This document shows positions 25,626 through 33,519 of a stretch of DNA of 64,000 nt, piece by piece (position 1 is the first letter of the stretch; each line of letters begins with the position of its first letter). A program made the translations under genes and the position numbers. The notes under the pieces are model-generated. The model searched no databases. It was given only the letters and a program-made list of their open reading frames with translations, and had not been told where the DNA came from. Source of the DNA: Lachnospiraceae bacterium (GTDB lineage: Bacteria; Bacillota; Clostridia; Lachnospirales; Lachnospiraceae); assembly GCA_017428105.1 (NCBI GenBank), contig JAFRRM010000015.1, forward strand, positions 1 through 64,000, in the 5' to 3' direction.

Positions 25626-27059
25626 ATGATCAGACTGAGTTACGAACAGAAAGAAGACATCGGCCTCAAATATGTGCGGGACATGCTGGATCCGGCAAGC
25701 CCTTACGGCGTGAAATATCTGAAAGCCGAGGGGTTTTACGGGTCGGCCCGGCAGCAGGCGCTGGAAGAGGAACTGAACAATATCGCCCTGCTGCGGCGGG
25801 ACCTGGAGGAAGCCGGGGACGCCGCGGCGGACCTGGTGCACGCGCTGAGCGAGCTGAAGGACCTGTCCGGGACGTTCGCAAACGGAATGACGCAGGCGCT
25901 CACGGAGGTGGAATTGTTCGAACTGTCCGCGTTCTGCCGGCGGATGCGGGAACTGAAGCGGCTGGCGGAGAAACTGCCGTCGTATCCGCAGCTGGCCGGA
26001 ACACGGCTGGAACCGGTGGAGGACGCGCTGCGGGTGCTGGATCCCGCGGGAAGCAGCGCAGGCGGGTTTTATATTGAAGATGACCGCACGCCCGCATTGG
26101 CCCGCGCGCGCGGCGCCAAACGAGCGGCGGAACTGAAGCTGCGCGCCGCGGCGGAAGAGGAGCGGGAGGAACTGCTGCGGCAGCGGCAGGAGGCGGCCCG
26201 GCAGGAGGAAGACGCCCTGCGGGCGGTCTACGCCGCGATGAGCGCGGCCCTGCGTCCGTATCTGCCTGTATTGCAGCGGGATGCGGCGGCGGCCGGCCGG
26301 CTGGACGCGGACATCGCGAAAGCCCTGCTGGCCCGGCGTCTTGGCTGTACGCGCCCGGAAATGGGCGGCGGGGACCTGGTGCTGGAAGAGGCCGTCCACC
26401 CGCAGGTGGCGGCAGCCCTGGCGGAACGGGGCCGGGATTTCACGCCCATCACCATGACCCTGTCCCGCGGCGTGACCGTGCTGACCGGCGCCAACATGGG
26501 CGGGAAAAGCATCGCCCTGAAGACGGCGCTCTTAAATGCGGCGCTGGCCTTGAGCGGCTGCTTCGTCTTTGCGCGGCGCGCCCGCGTGCCGTTTTTTGAC
26601 CGGATCGAAGTGATCAACCGCGACTTCTCCAACGCCTCGCAGGGCCTCTCCAGCTTCGGCGGCGAGATCCTGCGGCTGAAGGAAGCGCTGGAAAACCTGC
26701 GCGAAGGAGGCCTGTCCCTGATCGTCATGGACGAGCTGGCCCGCGGCACCAACGCCCGCGAAGGCGCGCACATCGCCCGCGGGACCGTGCGTTATCTGGC
26801 GGACAAAAATGCCGTGACGCTGCTCGCTACGCATTATGACGGCGCGGCGGAAGGCGCCGTCCGTCATTACCAGGTGAAGGGCCTGGCGGAGCGGGACGAA
26901 GCCGCCTGGCAGCCCGCCGGGGACGGCCGGGACGGCCTGCGGCGGATCGAAAACGCGATGGATTACGGCCTGATCGAGGTCCGGCCGGGGACGGAATGCC
27001 CCCGCGACGCCGTCGCCATCTGCCGCCTGCTGGGCCTGCCGGAGGAAATCCTGTCATGA
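25626..27059 (+). CDS. kamC: KamC-type MutS-like ATPase
   Basis: A 477-residue protein homologous to the core and ATPase domains of MutS, lacking the mismatch-recognition N-terminus of true MutS (about 850 residues). Walker A is LTGANMGGKSIALKT near residue 285, followed by the signature DFSNASQGLSSFGGEI, Walker B SLIVMDELARGTNAREG and the H-loop LLATHYDG. The middle region is helical with many Arg/Glu. With kamB it probably forms the AdoCbl-enzyme maintenance pair rather than a DNA-repair protein. It overlaps the next gene by 4 bases. Confidence 0.8.
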   Translation: MIRLSYEQKEDIGLKYVRDMLDPASPYGVKYLKAEGFYGSARQQALEEELNNIALLRRDLEEAGDAAADLVHALSELKDLSGTFANGMTQALTEVELFELSAFCRRMRELKRLAEKLPSYPQLAGTRLEPVEDALRVLDPAGSSAGGFYIEDDRTPALARARGAKRAAELKLRAAAEEEREELLRQRQEAARQEEDALRAVYAAMSAALRPYLPVLQRDAAAAGRLDADIAKALLARRLGCTRPEMGGGDLVLEEAVHPQVAAALAERGRDFTPITMTLSRGVTVLTGANMGGKSIALKTALLNAALALSGCFVFARRARVPFFDRIEVINRDFSNASQGLSSFGGEILRLKEALENLREGGLSLIVMDELARGTNAREGAHIARGTVRYLADKNAVTLLATHYDGAAEGAVRHYQVKGLAERDEAAWQPAGDGRDGLRRIENAMDYGLIEVRPGTECPRDAVAICRLLGLPEEILS

Positions 27060-27952
27060 CGGCGGAAAAGACCCCGAAAAAGAAAAAGAAGAGAGAAGCC
27101 GGCCTGCTGCGGATCATGCCCCTGAACTTCGCCGTCGGTTTTTCCGGGCCGGTCATCTTTTTCGGCGCGATGATGATCCTGCTCCATACGGGAGCCTGGT
27201 GCGTGCCGCTGTTCCTTTCGTATCTCGCCCTGCTGATCATGCCTTCGGCGTACTGGGTCGGCCGGCGGGATCTGAACAACCAGCATTATGTCCTGGGGGA
27301 CGAGGTGTTTTATACGGAATATCCGGAGGAAAGGAAAAAAGCCCTCCGCCGGATGCGCCGGAAGGGCATCCCGGGCGAACGGCAGGACGTGGCGGAACGA
27401 TACCGCCGGGAACCGGTGCCGGAGTTCGGAGAAGAGAATGAACGGTTCATAAAGGAACGCCGCCGGGGCCGCCTGCTGTTCCTCATCGCCGCGGTCCTGC
27501 TGGCCGCGCTGGCGGCCTGGCTGTTTGTACAGACGGAACATCTCTGGCGGGTCAACCGCGGCGCCGGGCGGAAACAGCCGGATCTCTCGTGGATCTTCCC
27601 GCTGGCGGGCGGGATCCTGGTGCTGGCCACGGCGCTCCTCGCGCTGTTCCGGAGGAAAAATCGCTGGCTGTATCTGGCTGCCCAGCTCGTGCTGCTGTTC
27701 GGCGCGTGGGGCGCTTACGTCTCCGTGTCCGTGAACGCGCGCCTGGTGCTGGCGGACGTCCTGAAGGGCTTCGGCTGCGCCGTTCTGTACGCCCTGATCT
27801 GGTTCGGCCCGCTGCATTTTGCCAGAGACCTGAGATCCCGGGAGGAGGCGTACCGGGTATATGCGGAACAGCAGATCGAACTGTTCGAACTCGGCTGCTT
27901 TGATGAGGACGTGCTGCGCATACGGTTGGAAAAACGGCGGCAGACCGGGTAA
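27056..27952 (+). CDS. Membrane protein coupled to kamC
   Basis: A 298-residue protein starting with a Lys-rich cytoplasmic stretch, then two transmembrane helices (about residues 25-65), a hydrophilic Arg/Glu-rich loop, and about four more helices between residues 135 and 260. No transporter or enzyme signature is recognised. Its ATG overlaps the kamC stop (ATGA), so it is made together with KamB and KamC. It could be a lysine or product transporter component or a membrane partner, but the sequence alone does not say which. The lysine operon promoter starts at its stop codon. Confidence 0.55.
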   Translation: MTAEKTPKKKKKREAGLLRIMPLNFAVGFSGPVIFFGAMMILLHTGAWCVPLFLSYLALLIMPSAYWVGRRDLNNQHYVLGDEVFYTEYPEERKKALRRMRRKGIPGERQDVAERYRREPVPEFGEENERFIKERRRGRLLFLIAAVLLAALAAWLFVQTEHLWRVNRGAGRKQPDLSWIFPLAGGILVLATALLALFRRKNRWLYLAAQLVLLFGAWGAYVSVSVNARLVLADVLKGFGCAVLYALIWFGPLHFARDLRSREEAYRVYAEQQIELFELGCFDEDVLRIRLEKRRQTG

Positions 27953-27987
27953 AAAATGCTTGATTTTTTTCTCTTTTTTATTATAAT
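27951..27987 (+). promoter_or_regulatory. Promoter of the lysine-riboswitch operon
   Basis: TTGATT (27960-27965), 16-base spacer, perfect TATAAT (27982-27987). AAAAAAT (27951-27957) and ATTTTTT (27963-27969) make an inverted repeat with the -35 in its loop and 3' arm. Confidence 0.75.
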
Positions 27988-28000
27988 GTTCGTGTGATAT

Positions 28001-28019
28001 CCGCGGACACCGTCCGCGG
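28001..28019 (+). other. Stable hairpin at the 5' end of the lysine leader
   Basis: CCGCGGAC (28001-28008) pairs perfectly with GTCCGCGG (28012-28019) around ACC, starting only about 7 bases into the transcript. It may protect the RNA 5' end. There is no T tract. Confidence 0.6.
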
Positions 28020-28048
28020 GATGTGCCAGTATTTACAATCGAACAAGA

Positions 28049-28212
28049 CCGATAGAGGCGCAGGGCGCAGGGTAACGTTCCTTCCATGGCATCAGGCAGT
28101 GCCGAAGGAGCGCGAAGGGGCGCTTTGCCGAAGGATGCGGCCGGCCGACGCCGTTTCCTGGGAACCGGGCCCATCGCCAGTTCCTGTCATGATGATCATG
28201 AAGCGCTATCCG
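28049..28212 (+). promoter_or_regulatory. Lysine riboswitch (L box) aptamer
   Basis: The segment begins GATAGAGGCGC (28051-28061) and ends AAGCGCTATC (28201-28210), forming stem P1 by pairing GATAG with CTATC. Conserved blocks match the Bacillus lysC element as I recall it: GATAGAGG at the start, AAGGGGCGC followed by GCCGAAG (28126-28132), a stem closed by GGATGCGGC and GCCGTTTCC, then CTGGGA, and a terminal hairpin TCATGA-TGA-TCATGA. Length (about 160 bases) fits. It lies directly upstream of kal, so lysine itself is sensed before its own degradation genes. Confidence 0.85.
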
Positions 28213-28242
28213 AGGAATGACCCGGACGGCGCTTGTTCTTTA
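28201..28242 (+). terminator. Expression-platform hairpin competing with aptamer stem P1
   Basis: AAGCGC (28201-28206) pairs with GCGCTT (28229-28234), extended by TCCG/CGGA inside, giving about 11 pairs with one mismatch and a 10-base loop. GTTCTTTAT follows, a moderately T-rich tail. The 5' arm includes CTATC (28206-28210), the 3' strand of P1, so the hairpin and the ligand-stabilised aptamer exclude each other. Confidence 0.55.
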
Positions 28243-28296
28243 TGGGGGCCGCATCGCCCCGCTGCCAAAACACATTTTACCGAGGAGGACATCCAG

Positions 28297-28683
28297 ATGA
28301 AATCACTCATTCGCATCCGCATGGGAGCGGAAGACGCCCATTACGGCGGGAACCTGGTGGACGGCGCCCATATGCTCCACCTGTTCGGTGACGTGGCCAC
28401 CGAGCTGCTGATCCGCCACGACGGCGACGAAGGCCTGTTCTGCGCCTACGACAACGTGGAATTCCTGGCGCCCGTGTTCGCCGGCGATTACATCGAGGCG
28501 GAAGGGGAGATCGTCCACGTGGGCAACACCTCCCGCAAGATGGTCTTTGAGGCCCGCAAGGTGATCGTGCCCCGCCCGGACATCAATGAATCCGCCTGCG
28601 ACGTGCTGGAGGAGCCGATCGTGGTCTGCCGGGCCAGCGGTACCTGCGTGGTCCCGAAGGATAAGCAGCGGGGGAACCGCTGA
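28297..28683 (+). CDS. kal: 3-aminobutyryl-CoA ammonia-lyase
   Basis: A 128-residue hot-dog-fold enzyme that removes ammonia from L-3-aminobutyryl-CoA to give crotonyl-CoA, the last lysine-specific step of the anaerobic pathway. The family pattern is clear: [20 protein letters not shown], then [20 protein letters not shown] and [12 protein letters not shown]. The start at 28297 follows GAGGAGGAC. It is the first gene after the lysine riboswitch and overlaps kce by one base (TGATG). Hot-dog thioesterases look similar, but the neighbours settle the call. Confidence 0.9.
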   Translation: MKSLIRIRMGAEDAHYGGNLVDGAHMLHLFGDVATELLIRHDGDEGLFCAYDNVEFLAPVFAGDYIEAEGEIVHVGNTSRKMVFEARKVIVPRPDINESACDVLEEPIVVCRASGTCVVPKDKQRGNR

Positions 28684-29498
28684 TGGAAAAACTCATCATC
28701 ACCGCCGCCATCTGCGGCGCGGAAGTGACCAAGGAGCAGAATCCCGCTGTGCCCTACACGGTCGAGGAGATCGTGCGCGAAGCGAAGAGCGCCTATGACG
28801 CCGGCGCCGCCATCGTGCATCTGCACGTGCGCCGGGACGACGGCACGCCCACGCAGGACCGCGAGCGGTTCCGCGAATGCATCGACGCCATCCGGAAGGA
28901 GATCCCGGACGTGATCCTGATCCCCTCTACCGGCGGCGCCGTGGGCATGACCGCCGAAGAGCGCCTGCAGCCCACCGAGCTGTTCCCGGAGATGGCCACG
29001 CTGGACTGCGGCACCTGCAACTTCGGCGACGACGTCTTTGAAAACACCATGCCCATCATGCGGGCGTTCGGGAAGCGGATGCTGGAAAACCGCATCAAGC
29101 CCGAATACGAATGCTTCGAAATGGGCCATCTGGATACCGTGCTGACCATGGCTCGCAAGGGACAGGTCCCCGGCGCGCCCATGCAGTTCAATTTTGTGCT
29201 GGGCGTCCCCGGCTGCGCTCCGGCCACGGTGGAGAACCTGGCCTGGCTGGTGCGGAACATCCCGGCCGGCAGCACCTGGACCGCCACCGGCATCGGCCGC
29301 GCGGCCTTCCCCATGGCCGCCGCCGCCATCATCATGGGCGGCAACGTGCGCGTCGGCTTTGAGGACAACCTGTACCTCGAAAGAGGCGTCCTTGCGAAAA
29401 GCAACGGAGAACTCGTCGCCAAGGTCGTCCGCCTTGCCAGGGAACTGGGGCGGGAGATCGCGACGCCCGCGGAAGCCCGGAAGATCCTGGGCCTGTGA
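28683..29498 (+). CDS. kce: 3-keto-5-aminohexanoate cleavage enzyme
   Basis: A 271-residue TIM-barrel, zinc-dependent enzyme of the BKACE (DUF849) family. It condenses acetyl-CoA with 3-keto-5-aminohexanoate and splits the product to 3-aminobutyryl-CoA and acetoacetate. The zinc ligands are His46 and His48 in AAIVHLHVRRDDG, the same numbering as in characterised Kce enzymes as I recall. GGNVRVGFEDNLYLERG near residues 219-235 is the C-terminal family signature. It is translationally coupled to kal. Acetoacetate made here could be activated by the ligase at 48.7 kb. Confidence 0.93.
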   Translation: MEKLIITAAICGAEVTKEQNPAVPYTVEEIVREAKSAYDAGAAIVHLHVRRDDGTPTQDRERFRECIDAIRKEIPDVILIPSTGGAVGMTAEERLQPTELFPEMATLDCGTCNFGDDVFENTMPIMRAFGKRMLENRIKPEYECFEMGHLDTVLTMARKGQVPGAPMQFNFVLGVPGCAPATVENLAWLVRNIPAGSTWTATGIGRAAFPMAAAAIIMGGNVRVGFEDNLYLERGVLAKSNGELVAKVVRLARELGREIATPAEARKILGL

Positions 29499-29539
29499 CC
29501 GATCGCCCGCGCAGGATCATTCATTCACAAAAACCCGGA

Positions 29540-29605
29540 GGCCGGCGTCCCGCCGGTCCGCCGGAACAAATTGACGGCAGAGGCCGGCCGCCCGCCGGTC
29601 CGCCC
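29540..29605 (+). repeat. GC-rich 24-base direct repeat between kce and kdd
   Basis: The 24-base unit at 29540-29563 recurs at 29582-29605 with two mismatches (AGGCCGGC and GCCGGTCCGCC ends shared). Each copy contains an internal GGCCGGC/GCCGG inverted repeat, so each could form a hairpin in the mRNA. This 139-base gap is the only sizeable one inside the operon. Confidence 0.6.
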
Positions 29606-29637
29606 CCAAGAGGAAAAACAGAGAGGAGACTTACCCC

Positions 29638-30681
29638 ATGGAACAGCTGAAAGGCAATAAATACGGCACCCACCGCGTCATCGAGCCCAAGGGCGTCCTG
29701 ACCCAGGCGGCCTGGAAGATCGACAACGACATGACCAAGCATTACTCCAACGAGATCATCTGCGACGTGATCTCCCTGAACATCGACTCCGCGTCCTTCA
29801 CGCAGATCGAAGAAGCCTGCGGCGGCGACGAGCAGAAGATCGGCGAAATGATCATGGGCATCGTGGCCGAGCGCGGCAAGCAGCAGAACCCGGTCACCGG
29901 CTCCGGCGGCATGTTCATCGGCAAGGTCGCTTACATCGGCGACGACCTGAAGGACCGCGACCTGAAGGTGGGCGACAAGATCGCTTCCCTGGTGAGCCTG
30001 TCCCTGACCCCGCTGAAGATCGATAAGATCCTGGCCATCCACAAGGCCATCGACCGTGTGGACATCGTCGGCCAGGCCGTGCTGTTCGAAAGCGGCCTGT
30101 ACGCCAAGCTGCCCGACGACATGTCCGAAGCGCTGGCCCTGGCGGCCCTCGACGTGGCCGGCGCGCCGGCCCAGGCCCGCCGCCTGCCCAAGGAAGGCGA
30201 CAGCGTGCTGATCCTGGGCGCCAACGGCAAATCCGGCGTGCTCTGCGCATATGAAGCCATGAAGAAGGTCGGCCCGAACGGCAACGTGGTCGGCGTGGTC
30301 CGCAACCCGAAGCAGGTCCCCGGCCTGATGGAACTGGGCGTGTACCACAAAGTGGTGGTGGCCTCCGCCACCGAGCCCGTCGCCGTGCTGGAAGCGGCCC
30401 TGGAAGCCAACGGCGGGAAGGAATACGACCTGTCCATCAGCTGCGTGAACGTGGAAGCCTGCGAGATGAGCGCCATCCTGCCCGTCAAAGAGGGCGGCAC
30501 GGTCTACTTCTTCTCCATGGCCACCAGCTTCACCCGCGCGGCCCTGGGCGCCGAAGGCGTAGGCAAGGACATCACGATGATCGTCGGCAACGGCTACGCG
30601 AAGAACCACGCGGAGATCACGCTGAACGTGCTGCGCGAAAACGCGAAGATCCGTGAATTATTCGACAAGAAGTACGTATAA
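29638..30681 (+). CDS. kdd: L-erythro-3,5-diaminohexanoate dehydrogenase
   Basis: A 347-residue NAD(P)-dependent enzyme that deaminates 3,5-diaminohexanoate oxidatively to 3-keto-5-aminohexanoate. The N-terminus GTHRVIEPKGVLTQAAWKID is characteristic. A Rossmann nucleotide-binding motif lies at VLILGANGKSGVL, and the C-terminal half has ISCVNVEACEMSAILPVKEGG. AGAGAGGAG precedes the start. The step follows KamDE and feeds Kce. Confidence 0.92.
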   Translation: MEQLKGNKYGTHRVIEPKGVLTQAAWKIDNDMTKHYSNEIICDVISLNIDSASFTQIEEACGGDEQKIGEMIMGIVAERGKQQNPVTGSGGMFIGKVAYIGDDLKDRDLKVGDKIASLVSLSLTPLKIDKILAIHKAIDRVDIVGQAVLFESGLYAKLPDDMSEALALAALDVAGAPAQARRLPKEGDSVLILGANGKSGVLCAYEAMKKVGPNGNVVGVVRNPKQVPGLMELGVYHKVVVASATEPVAVLEAALEANGGKEYDLSISCVNVEACEMSAILPVKEGGTVYFFSMATSFTRAALGAEGVGKDITMIVGNGYAKNHAEITLNVLRENAKIRELFDKKYV

Positions 30682-30703
30682 CAGGCATAAAGGAGAGAAC
30701 GTC

Positions 30704-31957
30704 ATGCAGACCCGCAACGGATTATTTGCCAAAGTGCCGGCAGAACAGTGGAACGACTGGAAATGGCAGGTGCGCAACCGCATCGAGACGGTGGAGGACC
30801 TGAAAAAGTATATCGCGATCACGCCCGAAGAGGAAGAAGGCATCCGCCAGTGCCTGGGCGTGCTGCGCATGGCCATCACCCCCTACTACCTGTCCCTGAT
30901 CGATCTGGACGATCCCCACGACCCGATCCGCCGCCAGGCCATCCCGACGGCCCAGGAACTGCATAAAGCGGACGCGGATCTGCTGGATCCCCTGCATGAG
31001 GACACGGACTCCCCGGTGAAGGGCCTGACCCACCGCTATCCGGACCGCGTGCTGCTGCTGGTGACGGACCAGTGCTCCATGTACTGCCGCCACTGCACGC
31101 GCCGCCGCTTCGCCGGCCAGCACGACCAGGCCGTGCCGCTGGAGCAGATAGACGCCTGCATCGAATATGTGCGGAACCATCCGGAAGTGCGCGACGTCCT
31201 GATCTCCGGCGGCGACCCGCTGGTGATGAGCGACGACCGTCTGGAATACATCATCGCCAAGGTGCGCGAGATCCCGCACGTGGAGATCGTCCGCATCGGC
31301 AGCCGCACGCCGGTCGTCATGCCGCAGCGCGTCACGCCCGAACTGTGCGCGATGCTGAAGAAATACCACCCGGTATGGCTGAACACCCATTTCAACCATC
31401 CGAAGGAAGTCACCGAAGAATCCAAACGCGCCTGCGCGATGCTGGCGGACGCCGGCGTCCCGCTGGGCAACCAGAGCGTACTGCTGGCCGGCGTCAACGA
31501 CTGCGTCTTCACCATGAAGAAACTGGTGCATGAACTGGTCAGGATGCGCGTGCGGCCGTACTATATCTACCAGTGCGACCTGTCCATGGGCCTGGAGCAT
31601 TTCCGCACGCCGGTGGGCAAGGGCATCGAGATCATCGAGGGCCTGCGCGGCCACACCAGCGGTTTCTGCGTGCCCACCTTCGTCGTGGACGCGCCCGGCG
31701 GCGGCGGCAAGATCCCGGTGATGCCGGACTACGTGATCTCCCAGACGCCCCGCAAGGTGATCCTGCGCAACTTCGAAGGCGTGATCACCACCTACACGGA
31801 GCCCGAAAACTATAAGGAGACCTGCCAGTGCGAATACTGCCGCGGCGAAAAGCCGGCGAAGCTGGTCGGCGTGGCCGGGCTGGAGCGCGGCCAGGCATTG
31901 AGCCTGGAGCCCAAGGGACTGGCCCGCACCGAGCGCTGCAGCTGCAAAGGGGAATAA
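30704..31957 (+). CDS. kamA: Lysine 2,3-aminomutase
   Basis: A 417-residue radical-SAM, PLP-dependent enzyme converting L-lysine to L-beta-lysine, the entry step of lysine fermentation. The iron-sulfur motif is CSMYCRHC with Cys at residues 124, 128 and 131, near-identical in spacing to the Clostridium enzyme. The PLP lysine lies in APGGGGKIPVMPDY. The C-terminal CQCEYC region provides zinc-ligand cysteines. AAGGAGAG precedes the start. Length and order fit KamA exactly. Confidence 0.96.
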   Translation: MQTRNGLFAKVPAEQWNDWKWQVRNRIETVEDLKKYIAITPEEEEGIRQCLGVLRMAITPYYLSLIDLDDPHDPIRRQAIPTAQELHKADADLLDPLHEDTDSPVKGLTHRYPDRVLLLVTDQCSMYCRHCTRRRFAGQHDQAVPLEQIDACIEYVRNHPEVRDVLISGGDPLVMSDDRLEYIIAKVREIPHVEIVRIGSRTPVVMPQRVTPELCAMLKKYHPVWLNTHFNHPKEVTEESKRACAMLADAGVPLGNQSVLLAGVNDCVFTMKKLVHELVRMRVRPYYIYQCDLSMGLEHFRTPVGKGIEIIEGLRGHTSGFCVPTFVVDAPGGGGKIPVMPDYVISQTPRKVILRNFEGVITTYTEPENYKETCQCEYCRGEKPAKLVGVAGLERGQALSLEPKGLARTERCSCKGE

Positions 31958-31959
31958 AT

Positions 31960-33519
31960 ATGGCAAGCAAGATCGGTTTAGACCAGGCGCTGGTGGATAA
32001 GGCCCGCGCGTCCGCCGCCCGGGTGGCGGAGGATACGCAGCGCTTCATCGACCGGCACACCACCGTCGCGGTGGAACGGACGGTCTGCCGCCTGCTGGGC
32101 ATCGACGGGATCAACGACGTGGAGGTCCCCATGCCCAACGTGGTGGTGGAGCATCTGACGGAAAAGAATATCCTGGCGGACGGCGCGGCGCTGCGCATCG
32201 GCAACGCGATGGCGGAACTGGGGCTGGGCCCGCAGGAGATCGCCGAAGGCATCGACCGCGGCGAGATCGACCTGGCGGCGCTTCCGCTGCATCCGGACGC
32301 GGAGATCCGCGCGGCCCTGGCACCCGCGGTCGCGGCCACGATGGCCCGCATCCGCACCAACGTCGCGAAACGCAGGGAATATCTGACGGAGTTCGGCGAC
32401 AAGAAGGGCCCGTACATCTATCTGATCGTCGCCACCGGCAACATTTACGAAGACATCACCCAGGCCAAGGCGGCGGCCAAGCAAGGCGCGGACGTCATCG
32501 CCGTGATCCGCACCACCGGCCAGAGCCTGCTGGACTTCGTGCCCTACGGCGCGACCACGGAAGGCTTCGGCGGCACCTACGCCACCCAGGAGAACTTCCG
32601 TCTGATGCGCGCGGCCCTGGACGAAGTGGGAGAGGAGCAGCACCGCTGCATCCGCCTCTGCAACTACTGCTCCGGTCTCTGCATGCCGGAGATCGCGGCC
32701 ATGGGCGCGCTGGAGCGTCTGGACGTGATGCTGAACGACGCGCTGTACGGCATCCTGTTCCGGGACATCAACATGCAGCGCACCATCGTGGACCAGTATT
32801 TCTCCCGCGTGATCAACGGCTTTGCCGGCGTCATCATCAACACCGGCGAGGACAACTACCTGACCACGGCCGACGCCTATGAGGAAGCCCACACCGTGCT
32901 GGCCAGCCAGTTCCTGAACGAGCAGTTCGCCGTGCAGGCGGGCCTGCCCGAGGAGCAGATGGGCCTCGGCCACGCGTTCGAGATGGATCCGGACCTGCCC
33001 AACGCCTTCCTCTACGAGCTGGCGCAGGCGCAGATGGCCCGCGAGATCTTCCCGAAGGCGCCGCTGAAATACATGCCGCCCACCAAATTCATGACGGGCA
33101 ACATCTTCCGCGGCCACGTGCAGGACGCCCTGTTCAACATGGTGACCATCCTGACGAACCAGAAGATCCACCTGCTGGGCATGATGACCGAAGCCATCCA
33201 CACCCCGTTCATGAGCGACCGTGCCCTGGCCATCGAGAACGCGCAGTACATTTTCCGCACCATGGCGGACCTGGGCGAGGACATCGAGTACAAGAAGGGC
33301 GGCATCATCCAGAGCCGCGCGGCCGAAGTGCTCAAGAAGGCGGCGGATCTTCTGGGCGAGATCGAACGCATCGGCCTGTTCGCCACCCTGGAGAAGGGCG
33401 TGTTCGCGGACATCAAACGCCCGCTGGACGGCGGCAAGGGCCTGGACGGCGTGACGACCAAATCCGACCGCTATTTCAACCCCTTCATTGAGGAAATGAG
33501 GAAGGAGGCGCGCGCATGA
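31960..33519 (+). CDS. kamD: Beta-lysine 5,6-aminomutase, alpha subunit
   Basis: A 519-residue large subunit of the AdoCbl- and PLP-dependent mutase that moves the terminal amino group of beta-lysine to give 3,5-diaminohexanoate. It forms the TIM barrel that holds the substrate and the adenosyl moiety. Recognisable stretches are IYLIVATGNIYEDITQAKAA, YGATTEGFGGTYATQENF and NMVTILTNQKIHLLGMMTEA. The start follows AAAGGGGAATAA, 2 bases after kamA. It overlaps kamE by 4 bases, fitting a 1:1 complex. Confidence 0.95.
   Translation: MASKIGLDQALVDKARASAARVAEDTQRFIDRHTTVAVERTVCRLLGIDGINDVEVPMPNVVVEHLTEKNILADGAALRIGNAMAELGLGPQEIAEGIDRGEIDLAALPLHPDAEIRAALAPAVAATMARIRTNVAKRREYLTEFGDKKGPYIYLIVATGNIYEDITQAKAAAKQGADVIAVIRTTGQSLLDFVPYGATTEGFGGTYATQENFRLMRAALDEVGEEQHRCIRLCNYCSGLCMPEIAAMGALERLDVMLNDALYGILFRDINMQRTIVDQYFSRVINGFAGVIINTGEDNYLTTADAYEEAHTVLASQFLNEQFAVQAGLPEEQMGLGHAFEMDPDLPNAFLYELAQAQMAREIFPKAPLKYMPPTKFMTGNIFRGHVQDALFNMVTILTNQKIHLLGMMTEAIHTPFMSDRALAIENAQYIFRTMADLGEDIEYKKGGIIQSRAAEVLKKAADLLGEIERIGLFATLEKGVFADIKRPLDGGKGLDGVTTKSDRYFNPFIEEMRKEARA

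Noticed and set aside
25626-27059. MutS-like gene as a DNA mismatch-repair protein
   Set aside because: It lacks the mismatch-binding N-terminus and is coupled to KamB in a B12-enzyme cluster, which fits KamC better.
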